From Deltaproteobacteria bacterium (GTDB lineage Bacteria > Desulfobacterota > DSM-4660 > Desulfatiglandales > HGW-15), in assembly GCA_016930835.1 (NCBI GenBank), contig JAFGGA010000179.1, forward strand, positions 1-35,380: a stretch of DNA of 35,380 nt, given 5' to 3'. Shown in pieces: positions 26,156-35,367 of this stretch. The notes under the pieces are model-generated. The model had not been told where the DNA came from. It made no database searches and saw only the letters and a list, made by a program, of their open reading frames with translations. Position numbers and translations under genes: made by a program. Within the stretch, counting starts at the first letter, position 1. Every line of letters begins with the position of its first letter.

Positions 26156-26779
26156 ATGATAAAAAGACATTTGACGCTTGGTTCTATTGTCTTTTTTCTC
26201 GGGATATTCATATTTGCAAAAATGAGTCCGGATTGCCTCGCTCAGGAACCTAAAAAAATATTAAGCATTGAGGCTTATGATATGCTTAACACCGTGCCTG
26301 ACACTTTTTTAATTGATGTCAGAACCAGACCGGAATATCAATTCGTAGGACATCCACATCAAGCATATCTTTTTCCTTACATGTTTATGACCAAGGATTT
26401 TAACAAAGTCGATGAGACTTACATGTATCAACATAATCAGAAAAATAAGGCCTTTATTGAAGAAATAAGCAAAGTGTTTAAAAAAACCGATAATCTATTG
26501 ATTATCTGCAGGGATGGATCAAAAAGCAGCCTTGCGGCCAAAGAGTTGATAAGCGCTGGGTTTAAAAAAGTCTTTGATGTGGAGGATGGTTTTGAAGGGG
26601 CTGAATTCCCGACTTTTCCAGACGACAACAAAGACAAATTTTATCGTCAGCTTGCAAAGAGAAACAAAATCTACGGTTTTCAACATAGGCGACACTATGG
26701 TTGGCAGTGGTGGGGGCTTCCATGGACTTATGAGATGGACCCTAAATATATCTACCCTCCTGACATCAAAAAACCTTAA
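26156..26779 (+). CDS. exported rhodanese-domain protein
   Basis: This is a 207-aa sulfurtransferase-like protein. A Sec signal peptide (residues 1-30: basic MIKRH, hydrophobic GSIVFFLGIFIF, likely cleavage near CLAQ) sends it to the periplasm. One rhodanese domain follows (about 33-150: TFLIDVRTRPEYQFVGHP), with the active loop CRDGSKSS carrying catalytic Cys118, and GFKKVFDVEDGFEGA closing it. The C-terminal 50 residues are rich in aromatic and basic residues (YGWQWWGLPWTY). ATG at 26156 was chosen because it has an AAGGA ribosome site and starts the signal peptide. An in-frame TTG at 26099 would add an implausible 19 residues. It is convergent with dnaE, with only ten bases between stops. 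Its substrate is unknown; periplasmic sulfur transfer is plausible. Confidence 0.88.
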   Translation: MIKRHLTLGSIVFFLGIFIFAKMSPDCLAQEPKKILSIEAYDMLNTVPDTFLIDVRTRPEYQFVGHPHQAYLFPYMFMTKDFNKVDETYMYQHNQKNKAFIEEISKVFKKTDNLLIICRDGSKSSLAAKELISAGFKKVFDVEDGFEGAEFPTFPDDNKDKFYRQLAKRNKIYGFQHRRHYGWQWWGLPWTYEMDPKYIYPPDIKKP

Positions 26780-26789
26780 TCTGTTTGGC

Positions 26790-29700
26790 TCATTGTATCT
26801 CCGGATACGTATAACTCAACTTTCGGCCAGTTAAAGCTTCAATCTCTTCTATCATCTGATCACAAGGCAAAACTTTATAGTGATCGTTGGCGGCAACAAT
26901 AAAGACCTTGTCATCATCGACGGACACCCGAAAGAACACCGAGCACTCTCCCGGATATTTGAAAAAGACATCTCGAATTTCCTCCAGCAAATTTTTTGAT
27001 ATATCTTCTTGCGACAAGCCAAGCTCGACGGCTTTGATGGACTGCTGCCTCACGGATTCGAGAGAGAAGATTTCCTTCGCGATGATCTTGGGATTGTTAT
27101 CATCCACTTCAGCCATACCATGAATAAGAAGCGGCTCATCACTTTTAAGCATGAGTGAAAAAGTACTAAACGTATCCGGAAAAACAATGACTTGGGCGGC
27201 CCCAGTCTGATCTTCAAGGGAAAGAACCGCCATTCTTTCTCCTTTTTTTGTCTTTTTCATGGTTATCTTCTCTATAACCCCTCCCACCTTTACAGGAGCT
27301 TTATCTTTCAGTTCATTCAATGCCTGAATGGTACAAGTGGTAAGCCTTTTGAGTTCATCGTTGAATTCATCCAATGGATGCCCTGTAATATAAAATCCCA
27401 AAGCCTCTTTTTCCTTTTTTAATTTTTCCCGTTCATTCCATTCATTCAACTCGCTGAATTCAAATAGCTTTCTGACCTCAGCCCCCTTATCGCTAATAGA
27501 GCTAAAAAGACTGAGTTGATTGGGGTCATGTGATGCGCCGCAGAATCGAATGACATCATCCAAGGATGCAAAAAGCCTGGCTCGATAATCACTCGTAAAG
27601 TCAAATGCACCGCATTGAATAAGCCCTTCGAGAACCCTTCTGTTCACTTTGGCACCATCTACTCTTTCACAAAAATCCAGAAGATCTTTAAACGGTCCAC
27701 CGGTGTTTCTCATCATAATGATGGACTCTACGGCCTTTTGGCCCACATTCTTAACCGCTGCCAACCCAAAACGAATCCCATCCTCCACCACGGCAAAATC
27801 CGACTGGCTTTCGTTTATGTCCGGTGGCAAAATTTTAATGCCCATTTCACGGCATTCCGCGATATTTTTAATCGTCTTGTCTTGATTACCCATATCTTGA
27901 CTCAATAACGCAGCCATAAATTGAACCGGGAAATGGGCTTTTAGATATGCGGTTTGATAGCCGATGAGGGCATAACATGCGGCATGAGATCGATTGAAAC
28001 CGTATCCGGCAAAGGGTTCGATAAACGTGTAAATTTGATCGGCCAGCGTTTCATTGATGTCATTGGCCACGCAACCTTGAATAAATTTTTGTTTTTGTTC
28101 AGCCAGAAGATCCGCCTTCTTTTTCCCCATGGCCTTTCGGAGCACATCCGCATCGCCCATGGAAAAACCAGCCAGATCGCGTGCGATTTGCATGACCTGC
28201 TCCTGATATATGGCCACACCATAAGTTTTAGCCAAGATGGGTTCAAGTTTGGGATGCAGGTATTTCGGTTTTCGCTTTCCATGCTTACCGTCAATATAAT
28301 CCGGTATCCATTCCATGGGCCCGGGTCTATATAAAGCGACCAAGGCCACAAGATCCTCAAACACTTCGGGCTTGAGTCGACGGAGAAGATCCTTCATCCC
28401 CTCACTTTCCAATTGAAAGATACCGGTTGTCTTTCCATCCTGGCAAAGCTTAAAGGTTTTTTCATCATCCAGGGGTATTGTATCAATATCGATTACCTGG
28501 CCTGATGATGCCTTAATCAAATCCAACGTATGTTTAATCACCGTTAGGGTTTTGAGACCGAGAAAATCGAATTTGATCAGGCCGATCTTATCGACCTGAT
28601 CCATGGTATATTGCGTCATGATTTCATCATTGCTACCCTTATAAAGGGGCAGATATTCTACAAGAGGTCTATCAGAGATGACAACACCGGATGCGTGGGT
28701 GGATGAATGTCTGGCCAGACCCTCCAGCGAGCGTGAAATGGTCAATAATTTTTTCCCTACCGCCTCGTCTTGTTCCATTCTTTTGAGTTCCGGCTCTTCT
28801 TCAATAGCAGTCTGCAGTTTAACACCTGGTCCTTCGGGGACCAGTTTCGCAATCTTGTCAACCTCCCCATAGGGGATATTTAACACTCTACCCACATCTC
28901 GAATCACACCCCTGGCCTTCATGGTCCCAAAAGTGATAATCTGACCCACGTTCTCATGACCATATTTATCCGCCACATATTGAATGACATCCTCTCTCCC
29001 GTTTATGCAGAAATCAATATCAATATCAGGCATGGTAACTCTTCCGGGATTAAGGAACCGTTCAAAAAGAAGATCATAACGGATGGGATCCAGGTTTGTG
29101 ATATAAAGACAATATGCTACGAGCGATCCGGCAGCGGACCCTCTTCCCGGTCCTACGGGGATATGCGATTTGCGTGAATAATTGATAAAATCGGCCACGA
29201 TCAAAAAATATCCTGAAAAACCCATACTGATAATGACCCCGAGCTCATAATCCAAGCGTTTTTGATACTCTGCCTTTAGTTCAATAGACAGTTGCCCCTC
29301 TTCTTTTTCTCTTTGGGCCAGCCTCTCCTTAAGACCTTTCCGGGCTTCCTGGGTGATAACGGTGTTAAGGTCCATTTTATCAGGGGTATGAAATACAGGG
29401 TATTTATAATCTCCAAACCTCATCTCATACTGACACCTGCGCGCTATCTCTACTGTATTGTCAACCGCTTCCAAATATTCCTTTCCTAAAGATCCGATCA
29501 TCTCGCTTTTGGATTTGAAATAAAATTCATCATTGGAAAATTTGAGTCTTTTTGGATCCTCTATGGTTTTACCGGTCTGGATACAAAGTAAGGCATCATG
29601 GGCTTCGGCGTCTTCTTTGTTCAAATAATGGCAATCATTGGTCGCTGCCAGCGGGACGGACAAATCTTTTGATAACTCTTTCAAAATCCGGTTCAACTTA

Positions 29701-30275
29701 CGTTGCTCTGGCATCATGTTTGCCTGCACCTCGAGGTAAAAACGATCCTTATCAAAGAGCGATGAAAACTCAATGATCTTTTGTTTTGCGTTCTCCATTT
29801 GATCGGATTGTATGTAATAGGGGATTTCACCTTTCAAACACGCGGATAATGCGATAAGCCCTCTATTATAGATCTTCAACAACTCCATGTCGATACGTGG
29901 ATGGTAATAGAATCCCTCCAAGTGTCCAAGTGTTACCAGACGACTAAGATTTTTATAGCCTTCCTCATTCATTACCAGAAGCACAAGATGAAAAGCATTG
30001 GGACGGCCATCTCTCGAAGGTGCTCGTTCCTTTCGATTTCCAGGAGCCACATACATCTCACAACCCAAGACGGATTTCATTCCCCTTTTCCCTGCCTTAT
30101 CAAAGAGCTGAACGGCCCCAAACATATTTCCATGATCCGATATGGCAACCGTGTCCATTCCAAGCTGCTGAGCCTTATCCAGCATTTTATTGATCTTGAT
30201 AGCCCCATCTAAGAGGCTGAATTCCGAATGAACATGTAGATGGACGAAGGATGAATCGGTTGCCGCATTTTTCAT
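26790..30275 (-). CDS. dnaE: DNA polymerase III alpha subunit
   Basis: This replicative polymerase is full length at 1161 aa. The N-terminal PHP domain starts FVHLHVHSEFSLLDG and keeps its metal-ligand motifs (HxH at His14/His16, ISDHGNM, GCEMY, NDCHYL). The palm contains PDIDIDF, with two catalytic Asp, and KFDFLGLKT, with the third. The finger region has VGPGRGSAAGSLVAY. Helix-hairpin-helix and OB-fold segments (VKVGGVIEKITMKKTKKGE) complete the C-terminus, which is somewhat shorter than in E. coli DnaE and lacks an obvious tau-binding tail. GGAG lies about nine bases before the ATG. It is divergent from the receiver-domain gene. Confidence 0.98.
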   Translation of the reverse strand: MKNAATDSSFVHLHVHSEFSLLDGAIKINKMLDKAQQLGMDTVAISDHGNMFGAVQLFDKAGKRGMKSVLGCEMYVAPGNRKERAPSRDGRPNAFHLVLLVMNEEGYKNLSRLVTLGHLEGFYYHPRIDMELLKIYNRGLIALSACLKGEIPYYIQSDQMENAKQKIIEFSSLFDKDRFYLEVQANMMPEQRKLNRILKELSKDLSVPLAATNDCHYLNKEDAEAHDALLCIQTGKTIEDPKRLKFSNDEFYFKSKSEMIGSLGKEYLEAVDNTVEIARRCQYEMRFGDYKYPVFHTPDKMDLNTVITQEARKGLKERLAQREKEEGQLSIELKAEYQKRLDYELGVIISMGFSGYFLIVADFINYSRKSHIPVGPGRGSAAGSLVAYCLYITNLDPIRYDLLFERFLNPGRVTMPDIDIDFCINGREDVIQYVADKYGHENVGQIITFGTMKARGVIRDVGRVLNIPYGEVDKIAKLVPEGPGVKLQTAIEEEPELKRMEQDEAVGKKLLTISRSLEGLARHSSTHASGVVISDRPLVEYLPLYKGSNDEIMTQYTMDQVDKIGLIKFDFLGLKTLTVIKHTLDLIKASSGQVIDIDTIPLDDEKTFKLCQDGKTTGIFQLESEGMKDLLRRLKPEVFEDLVALVALYRPGPMEWIPDYIDGKHGKRKPKYLHPKLEPILAKTYGVAIYQEQVMQIARDLAGFSMGDADVLRKAMGKKKADLLAEQKQKFIQGCVANDINETLADQIYTFIEPFAGYGFNRSHAACYALIGYQTAYLKAHFPVQFMAALLSQDMGNQDKTIKNIAECREMGIKILPPDINESQSDFAVVEDGIRFGLAAVKNVGQKAVESIIMMRNTGGPFKDLLDFCERVDGAKVNRRVLEGLIQCGAFDFTSDYRARLFASLDDVIRFCGASHDPNQLSLFSSISDKGAEVRKLFEFSELNEWNEREKLKKEKEALGFYITGHPLDEFNDELKRLTTCTIQALNELKDKAPVKVGGVIEKITMKKTKKGERMAVLSLEDQTGAAQVIVFPDTFSTFSLMLKSDEPLLIHGMAEVDDNNPKIIAKEIFSLESVRQQSIKAVELGLSQEDISKNLLEEIRDVFFKYPGECSVFFRVSVDDDKVFIVAANDHYKVLPCDQMIEEIEALTGRKLSYTYPEIQ

Positions 30276-30476
30276 TATCAGTATCTCCAGTAAAGAATGT
30301 TTTTACAGTTGTGGATTTCAAGGTTGAGGGATATCGACTTTTTATGATACGGTATTCACTGTTGATCATCAAGTCCATTTTCCCTTATCTCAAATCATTC
30401 ATTGAATATCAATTTGATGGACAACAGCCTTTTTCCTGGACCTATCACCTGTTCCTCAATTTTAGGGATAAAAAAG

Positions 30477-30944
30477 ATGTCACATGATGGATATACAACG
30501 ATCGACAAATACAAAGAAAAAAACAAAAGCGTTGAAACTAAGTCACGATCTTTCAAATCAAAGCGAAATCGGCTAAAGAAAACACGCATATTGATTATTC
30601 AAGAAAGAGATATGGTTCGCGAGCTTTTATCCCAAATATTGTTCATTAAAGGTTGTCGGGTTGATACAGCGATAAGCCTCTTGGAAGGTATCAGGAAAAT
30701 GAAACGAAAAAAATTTGATCTTGTCATCACCGATACAGCGACATCTGAATGGAATGAATGCGATTTTATGAAAAGAAACAAGGAGATCAATGAAAAGATC
30801 TATTGGGTTATCCTGGATGGGGGTGACAACCAGAGTGGCTTCAGACGCGTTAACGACCCAGATCTCCATCTGGTTATTCAAAAACCTTTTGATATCAATA
30901 AGATCATAAAAAAAATAGATGGGCTTTTAAATGCCGGGATTTGA
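30477..30944 (+). CDS. degenerate receiver-domain (CheY-like) protein
   Basis: This 155-aa protein has a basic N-terminal extension (about 1-35, rich in Lys/Arg/Ser), then a receiver domain (about 36-155). The phosphoacceptor Asp86 (LVITDTAT) and the conserved Lys136 (VIQKPFD) are present. The acidic pocket is reduced to Glu43 (ILIIQERDMV where DD or ED is usual), and Asp114 replaces the switch Thr/Ser (WVILDGGD). Phosphorylation is therefore uncertain. The ATG at 30477 has an AGGGA ribosome site; an in-frame upstream ATG at 30402 would add 25 unlikely residues. Its stop overlaps the TTG at which rarA may start, which implies coupling with rarA. No histidine kinase is nearby. Confidence 0.75.
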   Translation: MSHDGYTTIDKYKEKNKSVETKSRSFKSKRNRLKKTRILIIQERDMVRELLSQILFIKGCRVDTAISLLEGIRKMKRKKFDLVITDTATSEWNECDFMKRNKEINEKIYWVILDGGDNQSGFRRVNDPDLHLVIQKPFDINKIIKKIDGLLNAGI

Positions 30945-32266
30945 GATTGATAGATATGACGGTCCAGGGCGCACCGCTTGCAGATAGGATAAGGCCTGTT
31001 CAGATCGAGGATGTGGTCGGGCAAGACCATATTCTCGGCCCCAATACAGTATTACGGAGGGCACTTGAGACGGGACGTCTTTTTTCAGTGATCTTCTGGG
31101 GGCCACCCGGGTCTGGCAAGACGACCTTGGCCCGTATCATGGCGAAATACACCCAAAATCCTTTCCAGTCATTTTCAGCGGTTACCTCCGGAGTCAAAGA
31201 GCTTAGAAGGATTATTGAAAAAGCAGAGAATGATCGGCGGCAATTCCAAAAAGCTACGATTCTCTTTGTAGACGAAATCCACCGGTTTAACAAGGCCCAA
31301 CAAGACGCCTTCTTGCCTCATGTGGAAAGCGGCCTCATTATTCTGGTGGGGGCCACAACCCAGAATCCATCCTTTGAGGTTATTCCGCCACTTCTTTCAC
31401 GGGCTCGCGTGATGGTCCTTCGTCCGCTAAACCCTGAACACCTCAAGATAATCCTAACGAGGGCCCTGCATGATAAGGAAAACGGCTTTGGCAGCATGAC
31501 CGTCGATATAAGCCCAATGGCCATGGACCATCTTATCGATCTATCGGCCGGTGATGCCCGAGTTTCATTGAATAACCTGGAGATCGCCGTCCAATATGCG
31601 GCTGCCGATCAAAAACTAGGCCATAAAATCGTCTTGGAATTAAAAGATGTTGAGGCCGCATTAAACAAAAAGGCCCTTCCCTATGACAAGGGTGGTGAAG
31701 AGCATTATAATCTGATCTCGGCCTTTCATAAAAGCATGCGAGGAAGTGATACGCAGGCTTCCGTCTATTGGCTTTATCGTATGCTTATGGCAGGAGAGGA
31801 CCCTTTATTCATTGCCAGAAGGATGATCCGATTCGCGTCCGAGGATATCGGTTTGGCGGATCCAAATGCCCTCGTAATCGCCATTGCCGCCTTTGATGCC
31901 TGGCAAAAGGTGGGCCCGCCTGAAGCTGAATTGGCCCTTGTCCAGGCGGCCGTTTATTTGGCCGCCGCACCCAAAAGCAACGCCTTGTATCTGGCAGAGA
32001 AAGCCGTCAAGGAAGAGATCGAAAAATCAGGAGTCCAATCCGTCCCCCTTCACATACGAAACGCTCCCACGCGACTGATGAAAGCACTCGGATATGGGGA
32101 AAAATATCTTTATCCTCATAATTATCCGGGGGCATGGGTGGCGCAGGAATACCTACCCGAAAAGGTGAAGAACCGGATTTATTATAGACCTTCCAACAGA
32201 GGGCTTGAAAAAGAAATCGCCAAAAGGATGGCGGAATGGGAGAGATTTAAACAAAAAATCTCTTAA
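30941..32266 (+). CDS. rarA: replication-associated recombination protein RarA (MgsA)
   Basis: This AAA+ ATPase of the RarA/MgsA/WRNIP1 family acts at stalled replication forks. It has LADRIRPVQIEDVVGQDHIL at the N-terminus, Walker A GPPGSGKTT, Walker B ILFVDEIHRFNKAQQDAFLPHVE, sensor 1 VGATTQNPSFEVI, arginine finger LLSRARVM, and the family-specific C-terminal domain (YNLISAFHKSMRGSD, ARRMIRFASEDIGLADP, NYPGAWVAQEYLP). The 441-aa length is typical. The frame starts with TTG at 30941, overlapping the receiver gene stop; ATG at 30956 is equally plausible and gives a normal N-terminus. Its 3' end overlaps the 3' end of the convergent cysteine desulfurase gene by 20 bases. Proximity to dnaE fits a replication role. 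Confidence 0.95.
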   Translation: MRLIDMTVQGAPLADRIRPVQIEDVVGQDHILGPNTVLRRALETGRLFSVIFWGPPGSGKTTLARIMAKYTQNPFQSFSAVTSGVKELRRIIEKAENDRRQFQKATILFVDEIHRFNKAQQDAFLPHVESGLIILVGATTQNPSFEVIPPLLSRARVMVLRPLNPEHLKIILTRALHDKENGFGSMTVDISPMAMDHLIDLSAGDARVSLNNLEIAVQYAAADQKLGHKIVLELKDVEAALNKKALPYDKGGEEHYNLISAFHKSMRGSDTQASVYWLYRMLMAGEDPLFIARRMIRFASEDIGLADPNALVIAIAAFDAWQKVGPPEAELALVQAAVYLAAAPKSNALYLAEKAVKEEIEKSGVQSVPLHIRNAPTRLMKALGYGEKYLYPHNYPGAWVAQEYLPEKVKNRIYYRPSNRGLEKEIAKRMAEWERFKQKIS

Positions 32267-33389
32267 CCTGCTTGATAATCATCTCGGCGGCTTCTTCTAT
32301 TTCATCCATGGTATTTATTCGGCCTGTAGTCAGCCTCAAAGCACCCATCCCCATATGGGGTGAAACCCCCATGGCTGATAAAACATGGGAAAGTTTAACC
32401 TGCCGATCATGACATGCCGCACCGGTGGAGGCAAAAAGGGTGGGCAACCCCTCAAGGATTTTACTCCCCTTCACCCCGGGCACCGAGATGTGGAGGGTGT
32501 TGGGAAGCCGCTCCTGAGGATGGCCGTTTAACATAAGCCCGGGGATATGTTGAAACAACAGGTCTTGCAGATGATCGCGTAACGCCTTCATTTTCAACAT
32601 ATCGGCTTGAAGCCTTGCTTTGGCCATACGGCAAGCCGTCCCGAGACCAACCGCGAGCATCACGTTTTCCGTCCCGGCGCGTCTTCCGCCTTCCTGACCT
32701 GCCCCGTGGATAACGGGTGTCAGATGGAGACCGTTTCGTATAAAGAGAGCCCCCACGCCTTTAGGGCCGTAAAGCTTATGGCCGGCCACGCTTAAAAGAT
32801 CCACCCTCAGATCCCGAATATCGACCTCCATCTTGCCTACTGCCTGAGCTGCGTCCGTATGGAACAGGATATCATGTTCTTTCGCAATGTAGGCGATCTC
32901 TTGAATAGGCTGTAGGGTCCCGGTTTCATTATTGGCCAGCATGATGGAAATCAAGATTGTCTCGGATCGAATGGCCTTCTTTACATCATCAGGATCGACC
33001 ATGCCGTAACGATCCACCGGCAGGATTGACACCTTAACACCCAATTCCATCAAAAATAATAAGGGATTCAGAATGGCCGGATGTTCCACCGCGGATGTAA
33101 TGACGTGAAATTGATCGGGGGTCCTCAGGTCCAGCAGGCCTTTTAAGGCCATATTATTGGACTCGCTCCCACCGGAGGTGAAGATAATTTCATGTGCATC
33201 ACATCCGAGGAGTCCGGCCACTTCAAGCCTGGCCTGTTCAACACCTTCCTTTGCACGAATACCCAACGCGTAGGAACTGGATGGATTACCGAATTCATCC
33301 TGCAAATAAGGCTTCATGGACTGAACGACCATTGGGTCCAGTGGCGTCGTGGCGTTATGGTCAAGATAAATGAAGCGGGTCGTATCCAA
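32247..33389 (-). CDS. cysteine desulfurase / selenocysteine lyase-like aminotransferase
   Basis: This PLP enzyme of the NifS/IscS class V family removes sulfur from cysteine or selenium from selenocysteine. The N-terminus reads FIYLDHNATTPLDP. Other landmarks are SGGSESNNMALKG, HTDAAQAVGK, the PLP lysine in VAGHKLYGPKGVGALF, RAGTENV and the catalytic Cys in FASTGAACHDRQVKLSHVL. The GAACH form around that Cys resembles mammalian selenocysteine lyase more than IscS (SSGSACTS). The frame opens at 33452, overlapping pckG, but a TTG at 33389 has GGAG five bases upstream and gives the usual N-terminus (380 aa), so I chose it. No IscU or other Fe-S gene is adjacent. It is probably co-transcribed with pckG, 19 bases upstream. 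Confidence 0.92.
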   Translation of the reverse strand: MDTTRFIYLDHNATTPLDPMVVQSMKPYLQDEFGNPSSSYALGIRAKEGVEQARLEVAGLLGCDAHEIIFTSGGSESNNMALKGLLDLRTPDQFHVITSAVEHPAILNPLLFLMELGVKVSILPVDRYGMVDPDDVKKAIRSETILISIMLANNETGTLQPIQEIAYIAKEHDILFHTDAAQAVGKMEVDIRDLRVDLLSVAGHKLYGPKGVGALFIRNGLHLTPVIHGAGQEGGRRAGTENVMLAVGLGTACRMAKARLQADMLKMKALRDHLQDLLFQHIPGLMLNGHPQERLPNTLHISVPGVKGSKILEGLPTLFASTGAACHDRQVKLSHVLSAMGVSPHMGMGALRLTTGRINTMDEIEEAAEMIIKQVKRFFV

Positions 33390-33408
33390 ATGAACTCCAA
33401 AATAAAGG

Positions 33409-35367
33409 TTATGCTGTTTCCATAATCTGATCCACGGAAACGATCGATCCATATTTTTCTTTTAAGGCCTCTAATCCCATTCTTTGTTCTTGGTAGCTCT
33501 CAAACAATCGAGGCGATATGTTCTCTTCTTTTTTATAGGCCTCTTCCTGGAAGTCAATACGGGCAAGCATATTATCAATATAGAACGCGAATTGTTTATC
33601 ATATAGCGTCTTAGGATATTCTTTTTCGATACCATCAAACAGAATCTTCAGATCTTCATATTTGGGGATGAACCCGATAGGGGTTTCAACGGCATCAAGC
33701 TCATTATTAGCCAGCTTTTCCAGCCATCCCAGCCACACCTTGACATCCCGTTTCTCTCCTAAAAGGGCCTTGCCCTCTCCTCCGCGGGCTCCGTGGGTCA
33801 AGAAATAATTCAGGCCCGCCATAATCGGCTTGGTTTTAAGCTTTGGTGAATTAAAAAAGACGAACTGGGCATTCATATAATCGGCCAAAGGTCCGGGGAT
33901 GAACGGCTCATTGGCCCAAGGTTGACGACGAACGCCTTTTGCGCCAACCTCCGTAGCGGTTGCAGCCGAGAGGATGGATGCGCCGATCACCACACCATGG
34001 TCGGAATTTTTTCCGACCCACACCGGCGGCATGGTATCACTATCACGACCACTATAAGTAATAACCTTTATTTCAACACCTTTTGGATCCTCGGCATCCG
34101 ATTCATTATAATTCCCTATAGCGCTGTTTAAAAGCGTACACCTCGCATTGGGGTGTGAAAGGGGAACGGGCTTGCCTGTCTCATCCATTTTACCTTCCAC
34201 CCATTCACCCTGAAAATTAACGCCCTTTTTGGGAGGTTCTTCACCATTGCCCACCCAATGGGGTACGCCGTGATCATCGATCAATACATTCGTCCAGATT
34301 ACCTCTGTTCCCTCTTCTCGAAGACATTTCATCAAATAAGGATCTCCTTCACGATTCACATCCTGAACAATCCCGAAAATACCGCATTCAGGATTGATGG
34401 CCCGCAAGGTCCCGTCTTCAGCAATCCAAAGCTGGGCAAGGTCGTCACCGATAAAATCCGTCCCCACCATCGCGGTGGTCGTCTTGCCGCAACCGGAGGG
34501 GGCGGCACCCGCGAAGTAAGTCTTTCGCCCATCGGATCTTGACAATCCCGTGATAAACATATGCTCCGACAACTCTTCCTCTTTTCTAAAATAGGTCGCA
34601 AGGTCCACTGCAAATCGATGGTTTCCTTTTTTCAGAAGAAGTGTATTCCCCGCATATGTACAAAACATGGAAAATGTTGTCAGCCAGCTTCTGTCCATAA
34701 ATACCCTCGCATTAGGAAGATCTTCAGGTCGATTGGGGCCTTCACTATGGACATTGGTTAAAATGATTCCTCTACGTTCAGCTTCATCATCGAATTGATG
34801 ATACACATGCCGGTATAGCAGATTGGCTGAATGCATAACGTATGTTGAAGTGGTGATTTCAAGGGCGGGAATGGCGGCCTGAGCCCCAACTGGACCCCGG
34901 CTAAAGAACCCTACAAGCAAAATTTTTCCCTTCCCGATACCTTTAAAGTTTGTGTTAATGTATTGAAAGGCATCGGATCTCAATATTTTCCGGGCCAGAA
35001 CACTGGTTTTTTCTCCTTCATTAACAATATAATAAGTACGATCTATAATACGTGCCTGCTCTTGAGGCAAATCATAATGGATGGTGTGGGCCTTCATGGC
35101 CAAAGCCTTTTCTTCACCCTTTGTAAGACTCATTTCACGTATCTTTTGGAGATCCTCTTCCGACCCTGTGTTGATAAAAACGGAGTCCGGGGTCATTAAT
35201 GATATGGCATTGGCAATCTTCAAGAGCGCCTCTTCATTCTTAATAAAATGAAGTTTCTCCAGATTTTCCGGATCACATTTTTCTTCAAATATCCTTTCAG
35301 CACCATCCATGTTTTGAATACCGCCGATCGCTGAAAGGATATCGATTCCTTTTTTTAGTTCCAACAT
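33409..35367 (-). CDS. pckG: phosphoenolpyruvate carboxykinase (GTP)
   Basis: This enzyme interconverts oxaloacetate + GTP with phosphoenolpyruvate + GDP + CO2, linking the C4 pool to gluconeogenesis or anaplerosis. The 652-aa protein belongs to the GTP family. It has the kinase-1 loop GAAPSGCGKTTTAM with the characteristic Cys, the metal site FIGDDLAQLW, INPECGIFGI, the substrate-binding arginines in FSRGPVGAQAAIPALEITTS, and HPNARCTLL. ATG at 35373 directly abuts the TAAGGAG ribosome site, so the ATG at 35367 (MLELKKG), with six-base spacing, is the better start. The promoter lies outside the window. Confidence 0.95.
   Translation of the reverse strand: MLELKKGIDILSAIGGIQNMDGAERIFEEKCDPENLEKLHFIKNEEALLKIANAISLMTPDSVFINTGSEEDLQKIREMSLTKGEEKALAMKAHTIHYDLPQEQARIIDRTYYIVNEGEKTSVLARKILRSDAFQYINTNFKGIGKGKILLVGFFSRGPVGAQAAIPALEITTSTYVMHSANLLYRHVYHQFDDEAERRGIILTNVHSEGPNRPEDLPNARVFMDRSWLTTFSMFCTYAGNTLLLKKGNHRFAVDLATYFRKEEELSEHMFITGLSRSDGRKTYFAGAAPSGCGKTTTAMVGTDFIGDDLAQLWIAEDGTLRAINPECGIFGIVQDVNREGDPYLMKCLREEGTEVIWTNVLIDDHGVPHWVGNGEEPPKKGVNFQGEWVEGKMDETGKPVPLSHPNARCTLLNSAIGNYNESDAEDPKGVEIKVITYSGRDSDTMPPVWVGKNSDHGVVIGASILSAATATEVGAKGVRRQPWANEPFIPGPLADYMNAQFVFFNSPKLKTKPIMAGLNYFLTHGARGGEGKALLGEKRDVKVWLGWLEKLANNELDAVETPIGFIPKYEDLKILFDGIEKEYPKTLYDKQFAFYIDNMLARIDFQEEAYKKEENISPRLFESYQEQRMGLEALKEKYGSIVSVDQIMETA

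Noticed and set aside
28678-29177. Several open frames of 60-140 codons on the + strand inside dnaE, and similar ones opposite prs, rho, hppA and pckG
   Set aside because: All are antisense or out-of-frame shadows of strongly conserved genes.
30251-30487. 78-codon open frame on the + strand between dnaE and the receiver gene
   Set aside because: It overlaps the start of dnaE on the other strand and the N-terminal part of the receiver gene in another frame, and has no ribosome site or recognisable fold. It looks like a chance frame in leader DNA.
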